From: Shinella sp.
GTDB lineage: Bacteria; Pseudomonadota; Alphaproteobacteria; Rhizobiales; Rhizobiaceae
Assembly: GCA_003248775.1 (NCBI GenBank)
Contig: QFQX01000008.1
Span: 71,569-135,568, forward strand
Length of the DNA stretch: 64,000 bases
Direction: 5' to 3'
The notes below the pieces were generated by a model. The model did no database searches and had not been told where the DNA came from. It saw only the letters and a program-made list of their open reading frames with translations. Below, in pieces: positions 53,262-62,402 of the stretch. Position 1 is the stretch's first letter; each line of letters opens with the position of its first letter. The position numbers were made by a program, and so were the translations under genes.

Positions 53262-54362
53262 ATGGCCCCCGCCTCCCAAGGCCTCGACGAACAGCAACCA
53301 GAACCCGGACGACTGACGGCATTGCCTCAATCCGTCCGCTGGCTGATTCTGACTTTGCTGTCTCTCGTCCTTGCCGGCCTGTTGACGATGGTGCACATCC
53401 CGGCGGCTCTCTTGCTCGGCCCCATGGTCGCGGCCATCGTCATGGCAACCAATGGCGCGCGTCTCTCTGCGCCCCGACTGCCTTATCTCGCGGCACACGC
53501 GCTGATCGGCTGTATCATCGCACGATCCATCGACGCCGAGATCGTCACGACCTTCGCCGCAGACTGGCCGATCTTTCTTTTCATCGTCCTCTCCGTCATC
53601 GCATCGAGCACGTTGATCGGCTACATCATGGCGCGCAATGCAGTGCTACCCGGAACGACCGCCGTTTGGGGCACATCCGCCGGTGCGGCCTCCGCCATGC
53701 TGGTGCTTGCGGAAGCCTACGGCGCGGATGCGCGGCTCGTCGCCTTCATGCAATATCTCAGGGTGGTTTGTGTCGCTTCGGCCGCGTCCATCATCGCGGC
53801 TCTGGTCTTCCACGCATCCGGCGGTGCTGCGCCCGAAATCGTCTGGTTCCCGCCGGTCGACTGGCTGGAGCTTTCAAAGACGCTCATCGTGGCTTTCACC
53901 GCCTGTGCCGTTGGCGCTTATTTCCGCATTCCGGCCGGCACCATGTTACTGCCGATGATGGCAACCGCGCTGCTGCATGGCCTCGGTCTCATCACAATCG
54001 ACCTGCCGCCGTGGCTTCTGGCCTTCGCCTATGCGCTGCTGGGGTGGAAGATCGGCCTCGGTTTCACCCGCCGTATCCTTCGCCACGCGGCCTATGCGCT
54101 ACCGCAGATCATGCTTTCGATCGTGGTGCTGATTGCCTTTTGCGGAGGGCTCGCCATGCTGCTGTGGCGTTTTCTCGGGATCGACCCGCTGACCGCTTAT
54201 CTGGCGACAAGCCCGGGCGGGCTCGATTCGATCGCGATTATCGCGACCTCGACACCGGTCGATCTGCCCTTTGTCATGGCGCTGCAGACAGCGCGCTTCC
54301 TGCTGGTATTGTTGCTCGGCGGGCCGATCTCCAAGGCGGTGGCCCGCCTGATCGATCGCTGA
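53262..54362 (+). CDS. AbrB-type membrane protein (TIGR03082 / COG3180)
   Basis: A 366-aa membrane protein with about ten helices in two related halves. Motifs TSAGAASAMLVLAEAYGAD and TSPGGLDSIAIIATSTPVDLPFVMALQTARF are the internal repeats of this family. Often mislabelled as regulator or ammonia monooxygenase; it is most likely a transporter. It is encoded between era and recO but on the opposite strand. AAGG precedes ATG 53262. Confidence 0.87.
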   Translation: MAPASQGLDEQQPEPGRLTALPQSVRWLILTLLSLVLAGLLTMVHIPAALLLGPMVAAIVMATNGARLSAPRLPYLAAHALIGCIIARSIDAEIVTTFAADWPIFLFIVLSVIASSTLIGYIMARNAVLPGTTAVWGTSAGAASAMLVLAEAYGADARLVAFMQYLRVVCVASAASIIAALVFHASGGAAPEIVWFPPVDWLELSKTLIVAFTACAVGAYFRIPAGTMLLPMMATALLHGLGLITIDLPPWLLAFAYALLGWKIGLGFTRRILRHAAYALPQIMLSIVVLIAFCGGLAMLLWRFLGIDPLTAYLATSPGGLDSIAIIATSTPVDLPFVMALQTARFLLVLLLGGPISKAVARLIDR

Positions 54363-54385
54363 CCTATAGATCGCTGACCGACAAG

Positions 54386-54411
54386 ATTCCCGCGACTATT
54401 CGCGCGGGAAT
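54386..54411. terminator. Hairpin overlapping the era stop codon
   Basis: ATTCCCGCG / CGCGGGAAT (9-bp arms, 8-nt loop) between the convergent AbrB-type and era genes, covering the last codons of era. Could terminate both; no clear T run. Confidence 0.35.
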
Positions 54412-55340
54412 TCCAGGCCCATTTCGCGGAAGCGCTCGGGGTCGTTGCCCCAGTTTTCGCGCACCTTCACGAACAGGAAGAGATGAACCGTCTGTTCGAG
54501 GATTTCGGACAGTTCCTTGCGGGAAGCGGTCGAGATCGACTTGATCGCCTCGCCGGCCTTGCCAAGCACGATCTTCTTCTGGCTGTCGCGCTCGACATAG
54601 ATCACCTGCTCGATGCGGACAGAGCCGTCCTTACGCTCTTCCCACTTTTCGGTCTCGACATGCGAGGAATAGGGAATCTCCTGATGCAGGCGCAGGAACA
54701 GCTTCTCGCGGGTGATTTCGGCCGCAAGCTGGCGCATGGGAAGATCGGAAATCTGGTCCTCGGGATAATACCACGGCCCCTCGGGAAGCGTCTTCGCCAG
54801 GTAATCCATGACGTCGTCGCAGCCGGAACCGGTGGTGGCGGAAATCATGAAAGTACGCTCGAACTTCACCGCCTCGTTGGCGGCGGAAGCAAGCTTCAGA
54901 AGATCCTCTGGCTTCACCCGGTCGACCTTGTTGAGCACCAGGATCTTCGGCTGGGGAACGTCCTTCAGCCCTTCGAGGATCGCCTCGGCGTCACCGCGCA
55001 GGCCACGCTCGCTGTCGATCAGGAGAAGGATGAGATCGGCGTCCTTGGCCCCGCCCCAGGCGGACGTCACCATGGCGCGATCGAGCTTGCGACGCGGCTT
55101 GAATATGCCGGGCGTGTCCATGAAGACGATCTGGGCGTTGTCATGGATCGCGATGCCGCGCATGACCGCGCGGGTCGTCTGAACCTTGTGGCTGACGATC
55201 GAAACCTTGGCGCCGACGAAACGGTTCACCAGCGTCGACTTGCCGGCATTCGTCGGACCGATCAGGGCCACGAAGCCGGAATGGGTCGGGTTTTCGCCAG
55301 CAGCAGCAGTGTCGGCGGAGGTGTTTTCGGGTTCTGTCAT
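54396..55340 (-). CDS. era: GTPase Era
   Basis: A 314-aa ribosome-assembly GTPase binding the 3' end of 16S rRNA. G1 is GPTNAGKST (28-36), G3 DTPGIF and G4 NKVD. The C-terminal KH domain includes REKLFLRLHQEIPYSSHVE and KIVLGKAGEAIK. ATG 55340 is chosen over TTG 55349. Rnc ends 9 bp upstream; operon lepB-rnc-era. Confidence 0.95.
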   Translation of the reverse strand: MTEPENTSADTAAAGENPTHSGFVALIGPTNAGKSTLVNRFVGAKVSIVSHKVQTTRAVMRGIAIHDNAQIVFMDTPGIFKPRRKLDRAMVTSAWGGAKDADLILLLIDSERGLRGDAEAILEGLKDVPQPKILVLNKVDRVKPEDLLKLASAANEAVKFERTFMISATTGSGCDDVMDYLAKTLPEGPWYYPEDQISDLPMRQLAAEITREKLFLRLHQEIPYSSHVETEKWEERKDGSVRIEQVIYVERDSQKKIVLGKAGEAIKSISTASRKELSEILEQTVHLFLFVKVRENWGNDPERFREMGLEFPRE

Positions 55341-55349
55341 CGGTTCCAA

Positions 55350-56072
55350 TCAGCCTGCGTCGGTGGCTTTCTGCCAGACGCCTTCGCGTTCGAGAAGCCT
55401 CGTAGCGGCCACCTGTTCGGCGGCGCGTTTCGAGCGCTCGGTTCCAGTTTCCGGCGCAACGCCGGGAATTTCGACGATCACCGTGAAGCGGGGATCATGA
55501 TCCGGTCCGGAGCGTTCCGCAATCCGGTAACTCGGGGTAACCGCATGCTTTGCATGCGCCCATTCCTGCAATTCGGTCTTGGCGTCGCGCCGTGCGCCAT
55601 CAGCGCGGGTGGCGCGGCTCTGCCAGAAGCGCATGATGAACGCACGGGCGGCTTCCAGCCCGGCATCGAGATAGATCGCGGCGATCAGGCTTTCCACCAC
55701 ATCGGCGCGAACGTTCAGCATGTGCTTGCCGGTCAGCTTTTTGACGTCGGCACCGGTTCGGATGAATCGATGCAGTTCGAGTTGGTCTGCAATCTCGGCG
55801 CAAGCCTCGGCGCTGACCAGCTGGTTGAAGCGCACGGAAAGCTCGCCCTCGGAGGCTGTCTTGTAGGTCTTGAAAAGGAGTTCTGCGACGCAGAGACCGA
55901 GCACCCGATCGCCGAGAAACTCCAGGCGCTCATAATCGTCGCCCTTCGAGCCTGCCTTGACACTCGAATGCGTGAGCGCCCTGTCCAGCCGCTCCCTCTC
56001 GACAAATCGATGACCGATCGCGGCTTCGAGCCACGACCGGTCCTCTTCTTTCATGCCTTTCGGCTTTTTCAT
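55350..56072 (-). CDS. rnc: Ribonuclease III
   Basis: A 240-aa double-strand RNA endonuclease. The signature ERLEFLGDRVLGL is at about 44-56, the second acidic cluster in NVRADVVESLIAAIYLD, and a double-stranded RNA-binding domain covers about 168-235. It overlaps lepB by ATGA, so the two are translationally coupled. Processes rRNA and mRNAs. Confidence 0.95.
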   Translation of the reverse strand: MKKPKGMKEEDRSWLEAAIGHRFVERERLDRALTHSSVKAGSKGDDYERLEFLGDRVLGLCVAELLFKTYKTASEGELSVRFNQLVSAEACAEIADQLELHRFIRTGADVKKLTGKHMLNVRADVVESLIAAIYLDAGLEAARAFIMRFWQSRATRADGARRDAKTELQEWAHAKHAVTPSYRIAERSGPDHDPRFTVIVEIPGVAPETGTERSKRAAEQVAATRLLEREGVWQKATDAG

Positions 56073-56812
56073 TCAACCACCTTGAACAGACGGTCCCAAC
56101 GCATGTTGGACGGCCACTTCCAGATTTCGCGGAACGAGGTGTCGTTGCCGAGCGAGAAGAAGATGACGGAGGCCTTGCCGATCAGGTTTTCGGCCGGCAC
56201 GAAGCCAACGTCGAAACGGCTGTCGAGCGAGTTGTCGCGGTTGTCACCCATCATGAAGTAATGGCCTTCTGGGACGATGAATTCGCGGGTGTTGTCGCCG
56301 CGGGAATCCGGGGACTGGTCCAGCGTGTCATAGGTCACGCCGTTATCCATCGTTTCGCGGAATACCGGAACGTCGGTGCCCGGATCGAGGCGATAATCGG
56401 AGGTGAAGCTGCCATCTGGCTCCTTCGGAACAGGCTTGCCATTGATGTTCAGCACGCCATTGATGACCTGGATACGATCGCCCGGCAGGCCGACCAGACG
56501 CTTGATGTAATCGATCTGCGGGTTCGGCGGGAAGCGGAAGACCACGATGTCGCCTCGCTTCGGTTCGCTTGCGAAGATGCGGCCTTCGAACAGGTCCGGC
56601 GAGAAGGGCAGCGAATACTTCGAATAGCCGTAGGAGAACTTGTTAACGAAGATGTAGTCACCCACCAGCAGCGTCGGCATCATGGAGCCGGACGGAATGG
56701 TGAAGGGCTGGAACAACACGGTGCGGATCACCATCGCCAGCAGAAGCGCCTGGATAACGACCTTGATATTCTCCCAGAGGGCACTCTGCTTCTTGTCTGC
56801 TCGATCGGTCAC
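56069..56812 (-). CDS. lepB: Signal peptidase I
   Basis: A 247-aa inner-membrane peptidase removing signal peptides of secreted proteins. One transmembrane helix (about 16-34) is followed by the Ser43 of PSGSMMPTL and Lys104 of KRLVGLPGD, the catalytic dyad, and MGDNRDNSLDSR near the end. GTG 56812 (MTDRADKKQSALWENIKV) has AAGGAAA upstream; a longer frame to 56842 also starts with GTG. Confidence 0.94.
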   Translation of the reverse strand: MTDRADKKQSALWENIKVVIQALLLAMVIRTVLFQPFTIPSGSMMPTLLVGDYIFVNKFSYGYSKYSLPFSPDLFEGRIFASEPKRGDIVVFRFPPNPQIDYIKRLVGLPGDRIQVINGVLNINGKPVPKEPDGSFTSDYRLDPGTDVPVFRETMDNGVTYDTLDQSPDSRGDNTREFIVPEGHYFMMGDNRDNSLDSRFDVGFVPAENLIGKASVIFFSLGNDTSFREIWKWPSNMRWDRLFKVVE

Positions 56813-56905
56813 GCCGTCTTTTCCTTCTCTGAAATCCTGCACTGTCTAGACGTTTCGGGCGTCCACGGCAACGGCGCAGGAACGCATTTGGCAGCCCATT
56901 CGGGC

Positions 56906-57310
56906 TCAACCATGGCCGGGCAAGGCCTCGATAATCACAAAAGCCTGCGCCAGCGGATGGTCGTCGGTGATCGTCAGGTGGATCACCGCGTGATGCTCAG
57001 GCGGCAGCATCTTTTCCAGATGGGCCGCCGCGCCTCCGGTTAGTTTCATGGTCGGCTTGCCCGACGGCAAATTGACGACGCCCATGTCTTTCCAGAAAAC
57101 GCCCTGCGCCATCCCGGTCCCGAGCGCCTTCGACATCGCCTCCTTGGCGGCGAAACGCTTGGCGTAGGAGGCCGCCCGGTTCTTTCGACCGTCGGACTTG
57201 CGCTGTTCGATATCGGTAAAACAGCGATTGGTGAAACGTTCGCCGAAACGTTCGAGCGATTGCTCGACGCGGCGGATATCGATGAGGTCGCTGCCAATGC
57301 CGATGATCAT
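56906..57310 (-). CDS. acpS: Holo-[acyl-carrier-protein] synthase
   Basis: A 134-aa phosphopantetheinyl transferase that activates acyl carrier protein. IIGIGSDLIDIRRVE with Asp8 and AKRFAAKEAMSKALGTG with the metal-binding Glu are intact. The N-terminal-first order acpS-lepB-rnc-era on the minus strand is typical for rhizobia. DUF2062 gene ends 27 bp upstream. Confidence 0.95.
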   Translation of the reverse strand: MIIGIGSDLIDIRRVEQSLERFGERFTNRCFTDIEQRKSDGRKNRAASYAKRFAAKEAMSKALGTGMAQGVFWKDMGVVNLPSGKPTMKLTGGAAAHLEKMLPPEHHAVIHLTITDDHPLAQAFVIIEALPGHG

Positions 57311-57337
57311 GGTTTTCCTTGCCCTACAACGCCGATA

Positions 57338-57925
57338 TCAAACGCTTACGCCGCCATCAATCGCCTCGGCGAGACGGGTTCTTGCGCGGAGCGAAAGCCT
57401 CGCCCGGCGACGAGACTGAAAACCACTGACTGCATAGAATGTCAGGCCATAGACAACAAATCCGGTCACCAACGCCGGCGGAATGGCGCCGATCAGCATC
57501 GGCTCAAGCACCGGCCGCCATAGCTGCGACAGTTCGAAATTGCTGAAGAGATGATGAAGGTCGATATGACGCCCAATACTGGAGTCGCCACCGCCAAGGA
57601 TCAGCGTACCGATTTCCCAGGTCGCAGCCCAGATGAAGGGAAAGGTCAACGGATTGCCGAAGGCTGTGCCCAGCGCCGCCGCAACCATGTTTCCTGCAAT
57701 GACATAAGCCAGAGCGAAGGAAACGACGAAATGCAAGCCGATGAAGGGCGTCCAGGACGATGCGATGCCGGCTGCGAAACCGGCAGCGACGGCATGCGGC
57801 GACGCCGCCAGGCGGACGATACGCATGCGAAAATATTGAAACGGACGCACGAAGCCTTTTGGCGACCAGAAGAGGGCGCGCAATCTTTCGGCTAATCCTG
57901 CGGGTTTACGTCGGCGAAACAGCAT
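57338..57925 (-). CDS. DUF2062 membrane protein
   Basis: A 195-aa protein with three or four hydrophobic helices. The family stretch ASPHAVAAGFAAGIASSWTPFIGLHF and GTAFGNPLTFPFIWAATWEIG is clear. A basic N terminus and C terminus are cytosolic. Function unknown; related proteins fuse to glycosyltransferases or occur in envelope operons. It likely starts the acpS-lepB-rnc-era transcript. Confidence 0.9.
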   Translation of the reverse strand: MLFRRRKPAGLAERLRALFWSPKGFVRPFQYFRMRIVRLAASPHAVAAGFAAGIASSWTPFIGLHFVVSFALAYVIAGNMVAAALGTAFGNPLTFPFIWAATWEIGTLILGGGDSSIGRHIDLHHLFSNFELSQLWRPVLEPMLIGAIPPALVTGFVVYGLTFYAVSGFQSRRRARLSLRARTRLAEAIDGGVSV

Positions 57926-58053
57926 GGGGGCACATGTAATCGAGAGCCCCGGTGTCTACAAGACCGGCCGAGAGCCTGTGTATATTCGCCATCGCTCCCG
58001 GCGAAATTAAGGCGCATGGCAAGCCGCCGCGCGCCTTCGGACGTTGTGTCGGC

Positions 58054-58206
58054 TTAGAAGCCGCGACGGAACATGCCGCGATCGATTTGACGCTGGCGGA
58101 ACTCCAGGTCAACCATGTCACGGGCGCCGTTCAGGTATGCCATTTCGCGATCGGCAACGCTCGGTACGCGAAGAGCCTTGGCCAGCTTGCGGATAGGTTC
58201 AAACAT
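58054..58206 (-). CDS. 50-aa DUF3563-like small protein
   Basis: A short gene in the DUF2062-rsh gap. The product has a basic N terminus (MFEPIRKLAKALRVP), then ADREMAYLNGARDMVDLEFRQRQIDRGMF, which matches the D-R-E-x-A-Y-L-N pattern I know from DUF3563 proteins. GAGGA lies 9 bp before the ATG. Likely a helical cytosolic protein; function unknown. The 130 bp to the DUF2062 gene hold nothing evident. Confidence 0.65.
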   Translation of the reverse strand: MFEPIRKLAKALRVPSVADREMAYLNGARDMVDLEFRQRQIDRGMFRRGF

Positions 58207-58374
58207 TTTTCTGTCCTCGTTCTTTCTCTCTTATGTGAGGACAATGTAATTGTGCGGCGCAAAAACCACCAGTTCCGATAAATAGCTTCAGCCATGCATC
58301 AGTCGCATATCTCGCACTTCAATTGACCAACAAGTGCCCATATCGAAGGCATTTTGTCGCACAAGCGCATAACC

Positions 58375-58395
58375 TGCGGGCAAAACTTGCCCGCA
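58375..58395 (-). terminator. Terminator-like hairpin after rsh
   Basis: Perfect 9-bp arms TGCGGGCAA / TTGCCCGCA with a 3-nt loop, 51 bp after the rsh stop. No T run on the minus strand, so it may be a Rho-assisted or processing site. The rest of 58207-58446 has no gene. Confidence 0.4.
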
Positions 58396-58446
58396 CGCCG
58401 GATAGCGACGACGTCGTGGTTACCGCTTTGCTAACGCAAGCACTCG

Positions 58447-60672
58447 TCAGTCGTAGACACGCCGTATCGTGGAAATACAGTCGAGAGCCTTCAGTTCGGA
58501 GATCAACTGATTCAACTGCCTCAGGTCCCAGACCTCGAGATCGATCGCCATTTCGGTGAAATCGGTCGCGACCCTTGTCATGCTGAGAGTGCGGATGTTG
58601 ATGTCGAGGCGAGCAATCGTCTGGGCGACGGTGGCAAGCGTTCCCGGCTCGTTCAGGGCGTTGATCATGATGCGAGCAACGAAGCGCGACTTGTTCGCCT
58701 CGTCGAGATCCCAACGCACATCGATCCAGCGTTCGGGTTCATCATCGAAGCGCTGCAGGCTCGACGCCTGGATCGGATAGATGGTGATGCCCTTGCCATC
58801 CTCCATGATGCCGACGATGCGGTCGCCGGGAACGGCGCCGGCCGGCCCGAAATGCACCTCGGCATTGCCCGACAGGCCACGGATCGGCAGAGGGTCTGGC
58901 CCTTCAGCCGTATTGCCACCTTCCGCGGAGCGCGCCCTGCCCGGAATCTTGAACACCATGCCGTTCGCCGTGCTCATGGCGAACCAGCCCTCGTCGCTCG
59001 ACGGCTTCACCGTAACCCGCTCGTCCTGATAGTCGGGATAGACGGCGCGCAGGACGTCGAGCGAGGAGATTTCTCCGCGACCAACGGCCGCGATGGCATC
59101 CTCGACATCACGCTGCCCAAGGCGGTGTAGCACCGGACGCAGGCCGTCACGCGAGAACACCTTGCCAGCGCGCTCGAAGGTGCGCTCGAGAATGCGATAT
59201 CCGAGGCCGGAATACTGTTTGCGGATCGCCAAGCGGGTCGCGCGGCGGATAGCCGCGCGGGCCTTGCCGGTGACTACGATCTCTTCCCATGCGGCAGGCG
59301 GCACCTGTACGCCGGAGCGGATGATCTCCACCTCATCCCCGTTCGACAGCCGCGTGACAAGCGGCATGATCGAGCCGTTGATCTTGGCGCCGACGCACGT
59401 GTCGCCGATGTTCGTATGAACGGCATAGGCGAAATCGATCGGGGTCGCTCCGCGCGGCAGCGCGATCAGCTTGCCCTTCGGGGTGAAGCAGAACACCTGA
59501 TCCTGGAAAAGCTCGAGCTTGGTGTGCTCCAGGAATTCTTCCGGATTGTCGCCTTCCGCAAGCGCCTCGATGGTATGGCGCAGCCAGGAATAGGCATTAC
59601 TCTCGCGCGACAGGAGTTCGCCCGGCTCGCCGTTTTCGCCATCCTTATAGAGCGCATGGGCGGCAATACCGAATTCCGCGATCTCGTGCATGCGGCGGGT
59701 GCGGATCTGCAGCTCGATACGCTGGCGCGACGGACCGACGATCGTGGTGTGGATCGAGCGGTAGTCGTTCTGTTTCGGGGTCGAGATATAGTCCTTGAAG
59801 CGGCCCGGAACCACGCGCCAGCGAGAATGCACGATACCGAGCGCCCGATAACAGCCCGGAATATCATCCACCAGAATGCGGAAACCATAGACGTCGGAGA
59901 GCTGCTCGAAGGAGAGCGACTTCGACTGCATCTTGCGGAAGACCGAATAAGGCTTCTTCTGCCGTCCCTTGACGGAAGCCTTGACGAGGCCATTGGCGAC
60001 CAGCAGCTCGCGCAGTTCGTCCTCGATCTTCTTGATCAGGCCTTCGTTGCGCTGGGAAAGCTCGGCCAGCCGCTGCGTGACGGTCTCGTAGGCTTCCGGA
60101 TTGATATAGCGGAAAGACAGGTCCTCCAGCTCGTCGCGCATGTCCTGCATACCCATGCGGCCGGCAAGCGGCGCATAGATTTCCATCGTCTCTTCGGAAA
60201 TGCGGGCGCGCTTGTCGTCGCGCATATGCTCAAGCGTGCGCATATTGTGCAGACGGTCGGCAAGCTTGACCAGCAGAACGCGCACGTCATCGGAAATAGC
60301 CAGCAGCAGCTTGCGCAGGTTTTCAGCCTGCTTCGCCTTCTTGGTGACGAGGTCGAGCTTCTTGAGCTTGGTCAGCCCCTCGACCAGCCGGCCGATATCC
60401 TCGCCGAACAGTTCGTCGATTTCGGCGCGGGTCGCCGTGGTGTCCTCGATCGTGTCGTGCAGCAACGCGACCGCGATGGTCGACTCGTCGAGATGCATGT
60501 CGGTGAGGATAGCGGCGACTTCGAGCGGATGCGAGATATAGGGGTCGCCGCTGGCGCGCTTCTGCTTGCCATGCTTCTGCATGGCATAGACATAGGCCTT
60601 GTTGAGGAGGGCTTCGTTGGCATCGGGCTTGTACTTTTGAACCCGCTCAACGAGCTCGTATTGCCGCATCAT
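58447..60672 (-). CDS. rsh: Bifunctional (p)ppGpp synthetase/hydrolase Rsh
   Basis: A 741-aa stringent-response enzyme. Domains: HD hydrolase (about 25-185, with SHPLEVAAIL and ALLHDTIEDT), synthetase (about 235-350, with FRILVDD and NDYRSIHTTIVGP), TGS (about 385-450) and a C-terminal ACT (about 665-740). Both catalytic sites look intact, as expected when there is a single RelA/SpoT protein in rhizobia. The start MMRQYELVERVQKY (60672) has GGAGC upstream. rpoZ precedes it behind a terminator. Confidence 0.96.
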   Translation of the reverse strand: MMRQYELVERVQKYKPDANEALLNKAYVYAMQKHGKQKRASGDPYISHPLEVAAILTDMHLDESTIAVALLHDTIEDTTATRAEIDELFGEDIGRLVEGLTKLKKLDLVTKKAKQAENLRKLLLAISDDVRVLLVKLADRLHNMRTLEHMRDDKRARISEETMEIYAPLAGRMGMQDMRDELEDLSFRYINPEAYETVTQRLAELSQRNEGLIKKIEDELRELLVANGLVKASVKGRQKKPYSVFRKMQSKSLSFEQLSDVYGFRILVDDIPGCYRALGIVHSRWRVVPGRFKDYISTPKQNDYRSIHTTIVGPSRQRIELQIRTRRMHEIAEFGIAAHALYKDGENGEPGELLSRESNAYSWLRHTIEALAEGDNPEEFLEHTKLELFQDQVFCFTPKGKLIALPRGATPIDFAYAVHTNIGDTCVGAKINGSIMPLVTRLSNGDEVEIIRSGVQVPPAAWEEIVVTGKARAAIRRATRLAIRKQYSGLGYRILERTFERAGKVFSRDGLRPVLHRLGQRDVEDAIAAVGRGEISSLDVLRAVYPDYQDERVTVKPSSDEGWFAMSTANGMVFKIPGRARSAEGGNTAEGPDPLPIRGLSGNAEVHFGPAGAVPGDRIVGIMEDGKGITIYPIQASSLQRFDDEPERWIDVRWDLDEANKSRFVARIMINALNEPGTLATVAQTIARLDINIRTLSMTRVATDFTEMAIDLEVWDLRQLNQLISELKALDCISTIRRVYD

Positions 60673-60689
60673 GCAAAGCTGCTCCACAA

Positions 60690-60721
60690 AAGAAAAGCGC
60701 GCCAATCAGCATGATTGGCGC
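60690..60721 (-). terminator. Intrinsic terminator between rpoZ and rsh
   Basis: On the minus strand, GCGCCAATCA / TGATTGGCGC (10-bp perfect arms, 3-nt loop) is followed by GC and TTTTCTTTT. It lies 47 bp downstream of rpoZ and only 18 bp upstream of the rsh start, so rsh would be made by read-through or from a promoter in between. Confidence 0.8.
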
Positions 60722-60768
60722 ACGTCACTGCATTCTACCCGTCAGGATATGACGGAATAAATTGACGA

Positions 60769-61170
60769 TTAGTAATCGTCGCTCTTTTCCGGCGGAACGA
60801 GACCTTCGATGCCGGCCAGCAATTCTTCTTCCGACATCTGGTCAAAAGTAAGGGTTTCCGGCAGTTCGTCCTCGTCATCACCCTTTGCTGCGGCAACGGT
60901 GTTGGAGATCATCGAACCGGCTTCCTGCTCGGGCTCGTCAACCTCGACATGCTTCTGCAGCGAATGGATCAGGTCTTCCTTGAGATCGTCGGGCGAGAGG
61001 GTCTCGTCGGCGATTTCGCGCAGAGCCACGACCGGGTTCTTGTCCTTGTCGCGATCTACGGTGATCGGTGCGCCCTGCGAGATCTGGCGCGCGCGGTGGC
61101 TTGCGAGCAGCACAAGCTCGAAGCGGTTGTCTACTTTGTCGATACAATCTTCAACGGTGACGCGGGCCAT
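60769..61170 (-). CDS. rpoZ: RNA polymerase omega subunit
   Basis: A 133-aa polymerase assembly subunit. MARVTVEDCIDKVDNRFELVLLASHRARQI is the omega signature. The C-terminal half (from about 75) is very acidic, as in other alphaproteobacteria. AAAGGA lies 7 bp before the ATG. Adjacent to rsh, whose product's alarmone acts on polymerase, a common pairing. Confidence 0.95.
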   Translation of the reverse strand: MARVTVEDCIDKVDNRFELVLLASHRARQISQGAPITVDRDKDKNPVVALREIADETLSPDDLKEDLIHSLQKHVEVDEPEQEAGSMISNTVAAAKGDDEDELPETLTFDQMSEEELLAGIEGLVPPEKSDDY

Positions 61171-61470
61171 TGCCTGTCCTTTGCGGTCGTGAACTTTTCA
61201 GGAATTAACAGCCCGATACAGGCAATGGAAGGCAAATTCAAGTTTTTCGTCACCGAGGCGCCACCGCCAGAGCGTCGGGAGTAAAAAAAGCATGGTTCAT
61301 TTGGGGTATTTCAACCTAGACGTGCTTGGAATATTGCGAATCGTGCCCTAAATCATTCTTATATGAATAGTTCATAATTTACAGGGACTATCCATTGGCG
61401 TGCAGGCAAGGTTCTGTTTTGATTATCTTTTGCCAGATAACTCATATTCCTCTTAAAGGATAATTGCGCG
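61171..61470. other. Gap between rpoZ and the NYN-domain gene
   Basis: Three hundred bases that must hold two divergent promoters. AT-rich around 61350-61460, with GATTATC and CATAAT-like elements but no clear paired -35/-10. No gene or strong palindrome seen. AAAGGA precedes the NYN gene. Confidence 0.4.
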
Positions 61471-62049
61471 ATGTTCGACCCACGGGAAAAAATAGCTCTC
61501 TTCATCGATGGCGCGAACCTGTACGCAGCTTCGAAGAGCCTTGGCTTTGACATTGACTATCGCAAATTGCTCAAGGCGTTTCAAAAGCGCGGCTACCTTC
61601 TCAGGGCGTATTACTACACCGCCCTGATTGAGGATCAGGAATATTCTTCCATTCGCCCCCTGATCGACTGGCTGGACTATAACGGCTACAAGGTCGTTAC
61701 AAAGCCCGCCAAGGAATTCACGGACTCCATGGGCCGGCGCAAGGTGAAGGGCAACATGGACATCGAACTGGCCATCGACGCGATGGAACAGTCCGAGACC
61801 GTCGACCACCTGGTGATCTTCTCCGGCGATGGTGACTTCACGACACTTGTCGAGGCTCTTCAGCGCAGGGGACGCAAGGTTTCAGTGGTCTCCACCATGG
61901 CCACCCAGCCCCCGATGATCGCCGATGACCTGCGCCGGCAGGCCGACTATTTCATTGATCTCGTTTCACTCAAGGGTGAAATAGGGAGGGATCCAAGCGA
62001 ACGCCCACAGCGTCCTCTGGATACCCTGCCTGCGTCCGACGCGGAATAA
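61471..62049 (+). CDS. LabA-like NYN-domain protein
   Basis: A 192-aa putative ribonuclease of the PIN-like NYN superfamily. The acidic catalytic residues are in ALFIDGANLY, VKGNMDIELAIDAM and FSGDGDF (about residues 9-18, 89-102, 113-119). Close to the LabA/DUF88 group. Such proteins may cut RNA in the cytosol; the target is unknown. Divergent from rpoZ, an arrangement I recall from rhizobia. Confidence 0.9.
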   Translation: MFDPREKIALFIDGANLYAASKSLGFDIDYRKLLKAFQKRGYLLRAYYYTALIEDQEYSSIRPLIDWLDYNGYKVVTKPAKEFTDSMGRRKVKGNMDIELAIDAMEQSETVDHLVIFSGDGDFTTLVEALQRRGRKVSVVSTMATQPPMIADDLRRQADYFIDLVSLKGEIGRDPSERPQRPLDTLPASDAE

Positions 62050-62402
62050 GGTCCGCACTGGTTCGGAATACCGATCACGATTGCTTCAACGACTTGCTCG
62101 CCCAGCTTTGATTCGGCGTCGGCTACCGCTGTCAAATTGACAAAATTCAATAATCAGTAAATCCTGGATTGCTCTGGATGCGAATATATGTGTCCAAGAC
62201 AAGAATCGTCGCAGTTTTGCGACAGTTTTTTCCAAAACGCTTTGGGCTTAACTATTATCATTCCATTAAGGCATTCGGGCTAAATTCATCATGCGACCTT
62301 GATCAGACCTCGCATATTCATGCATGCAACACCTCAGGTCACCCGGCCGAAATAAGACCTCCCAACGTCCGGTGTTTTTCTCTTACATTATAGGCTTTTG
62401 AC
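62050..62402. other. Gap upstream of the globin chemoreceptor
   Basis: About 350 bp, AT rich from 62130 to 62400. TTGACA at 62137-62142 could be a -35 box, but the -10 is not clear. No gene or strong terminator seen. It should hold the promoter of the chemoreceptor gene. Confidence 0.4.

Noticed and set aside
53262..54362. AbrB transcriptional regulator
   Set aside because: The protein is a multi-helix membrane protein without a DNA-binding domain; the name is inherited from a misannotated family.
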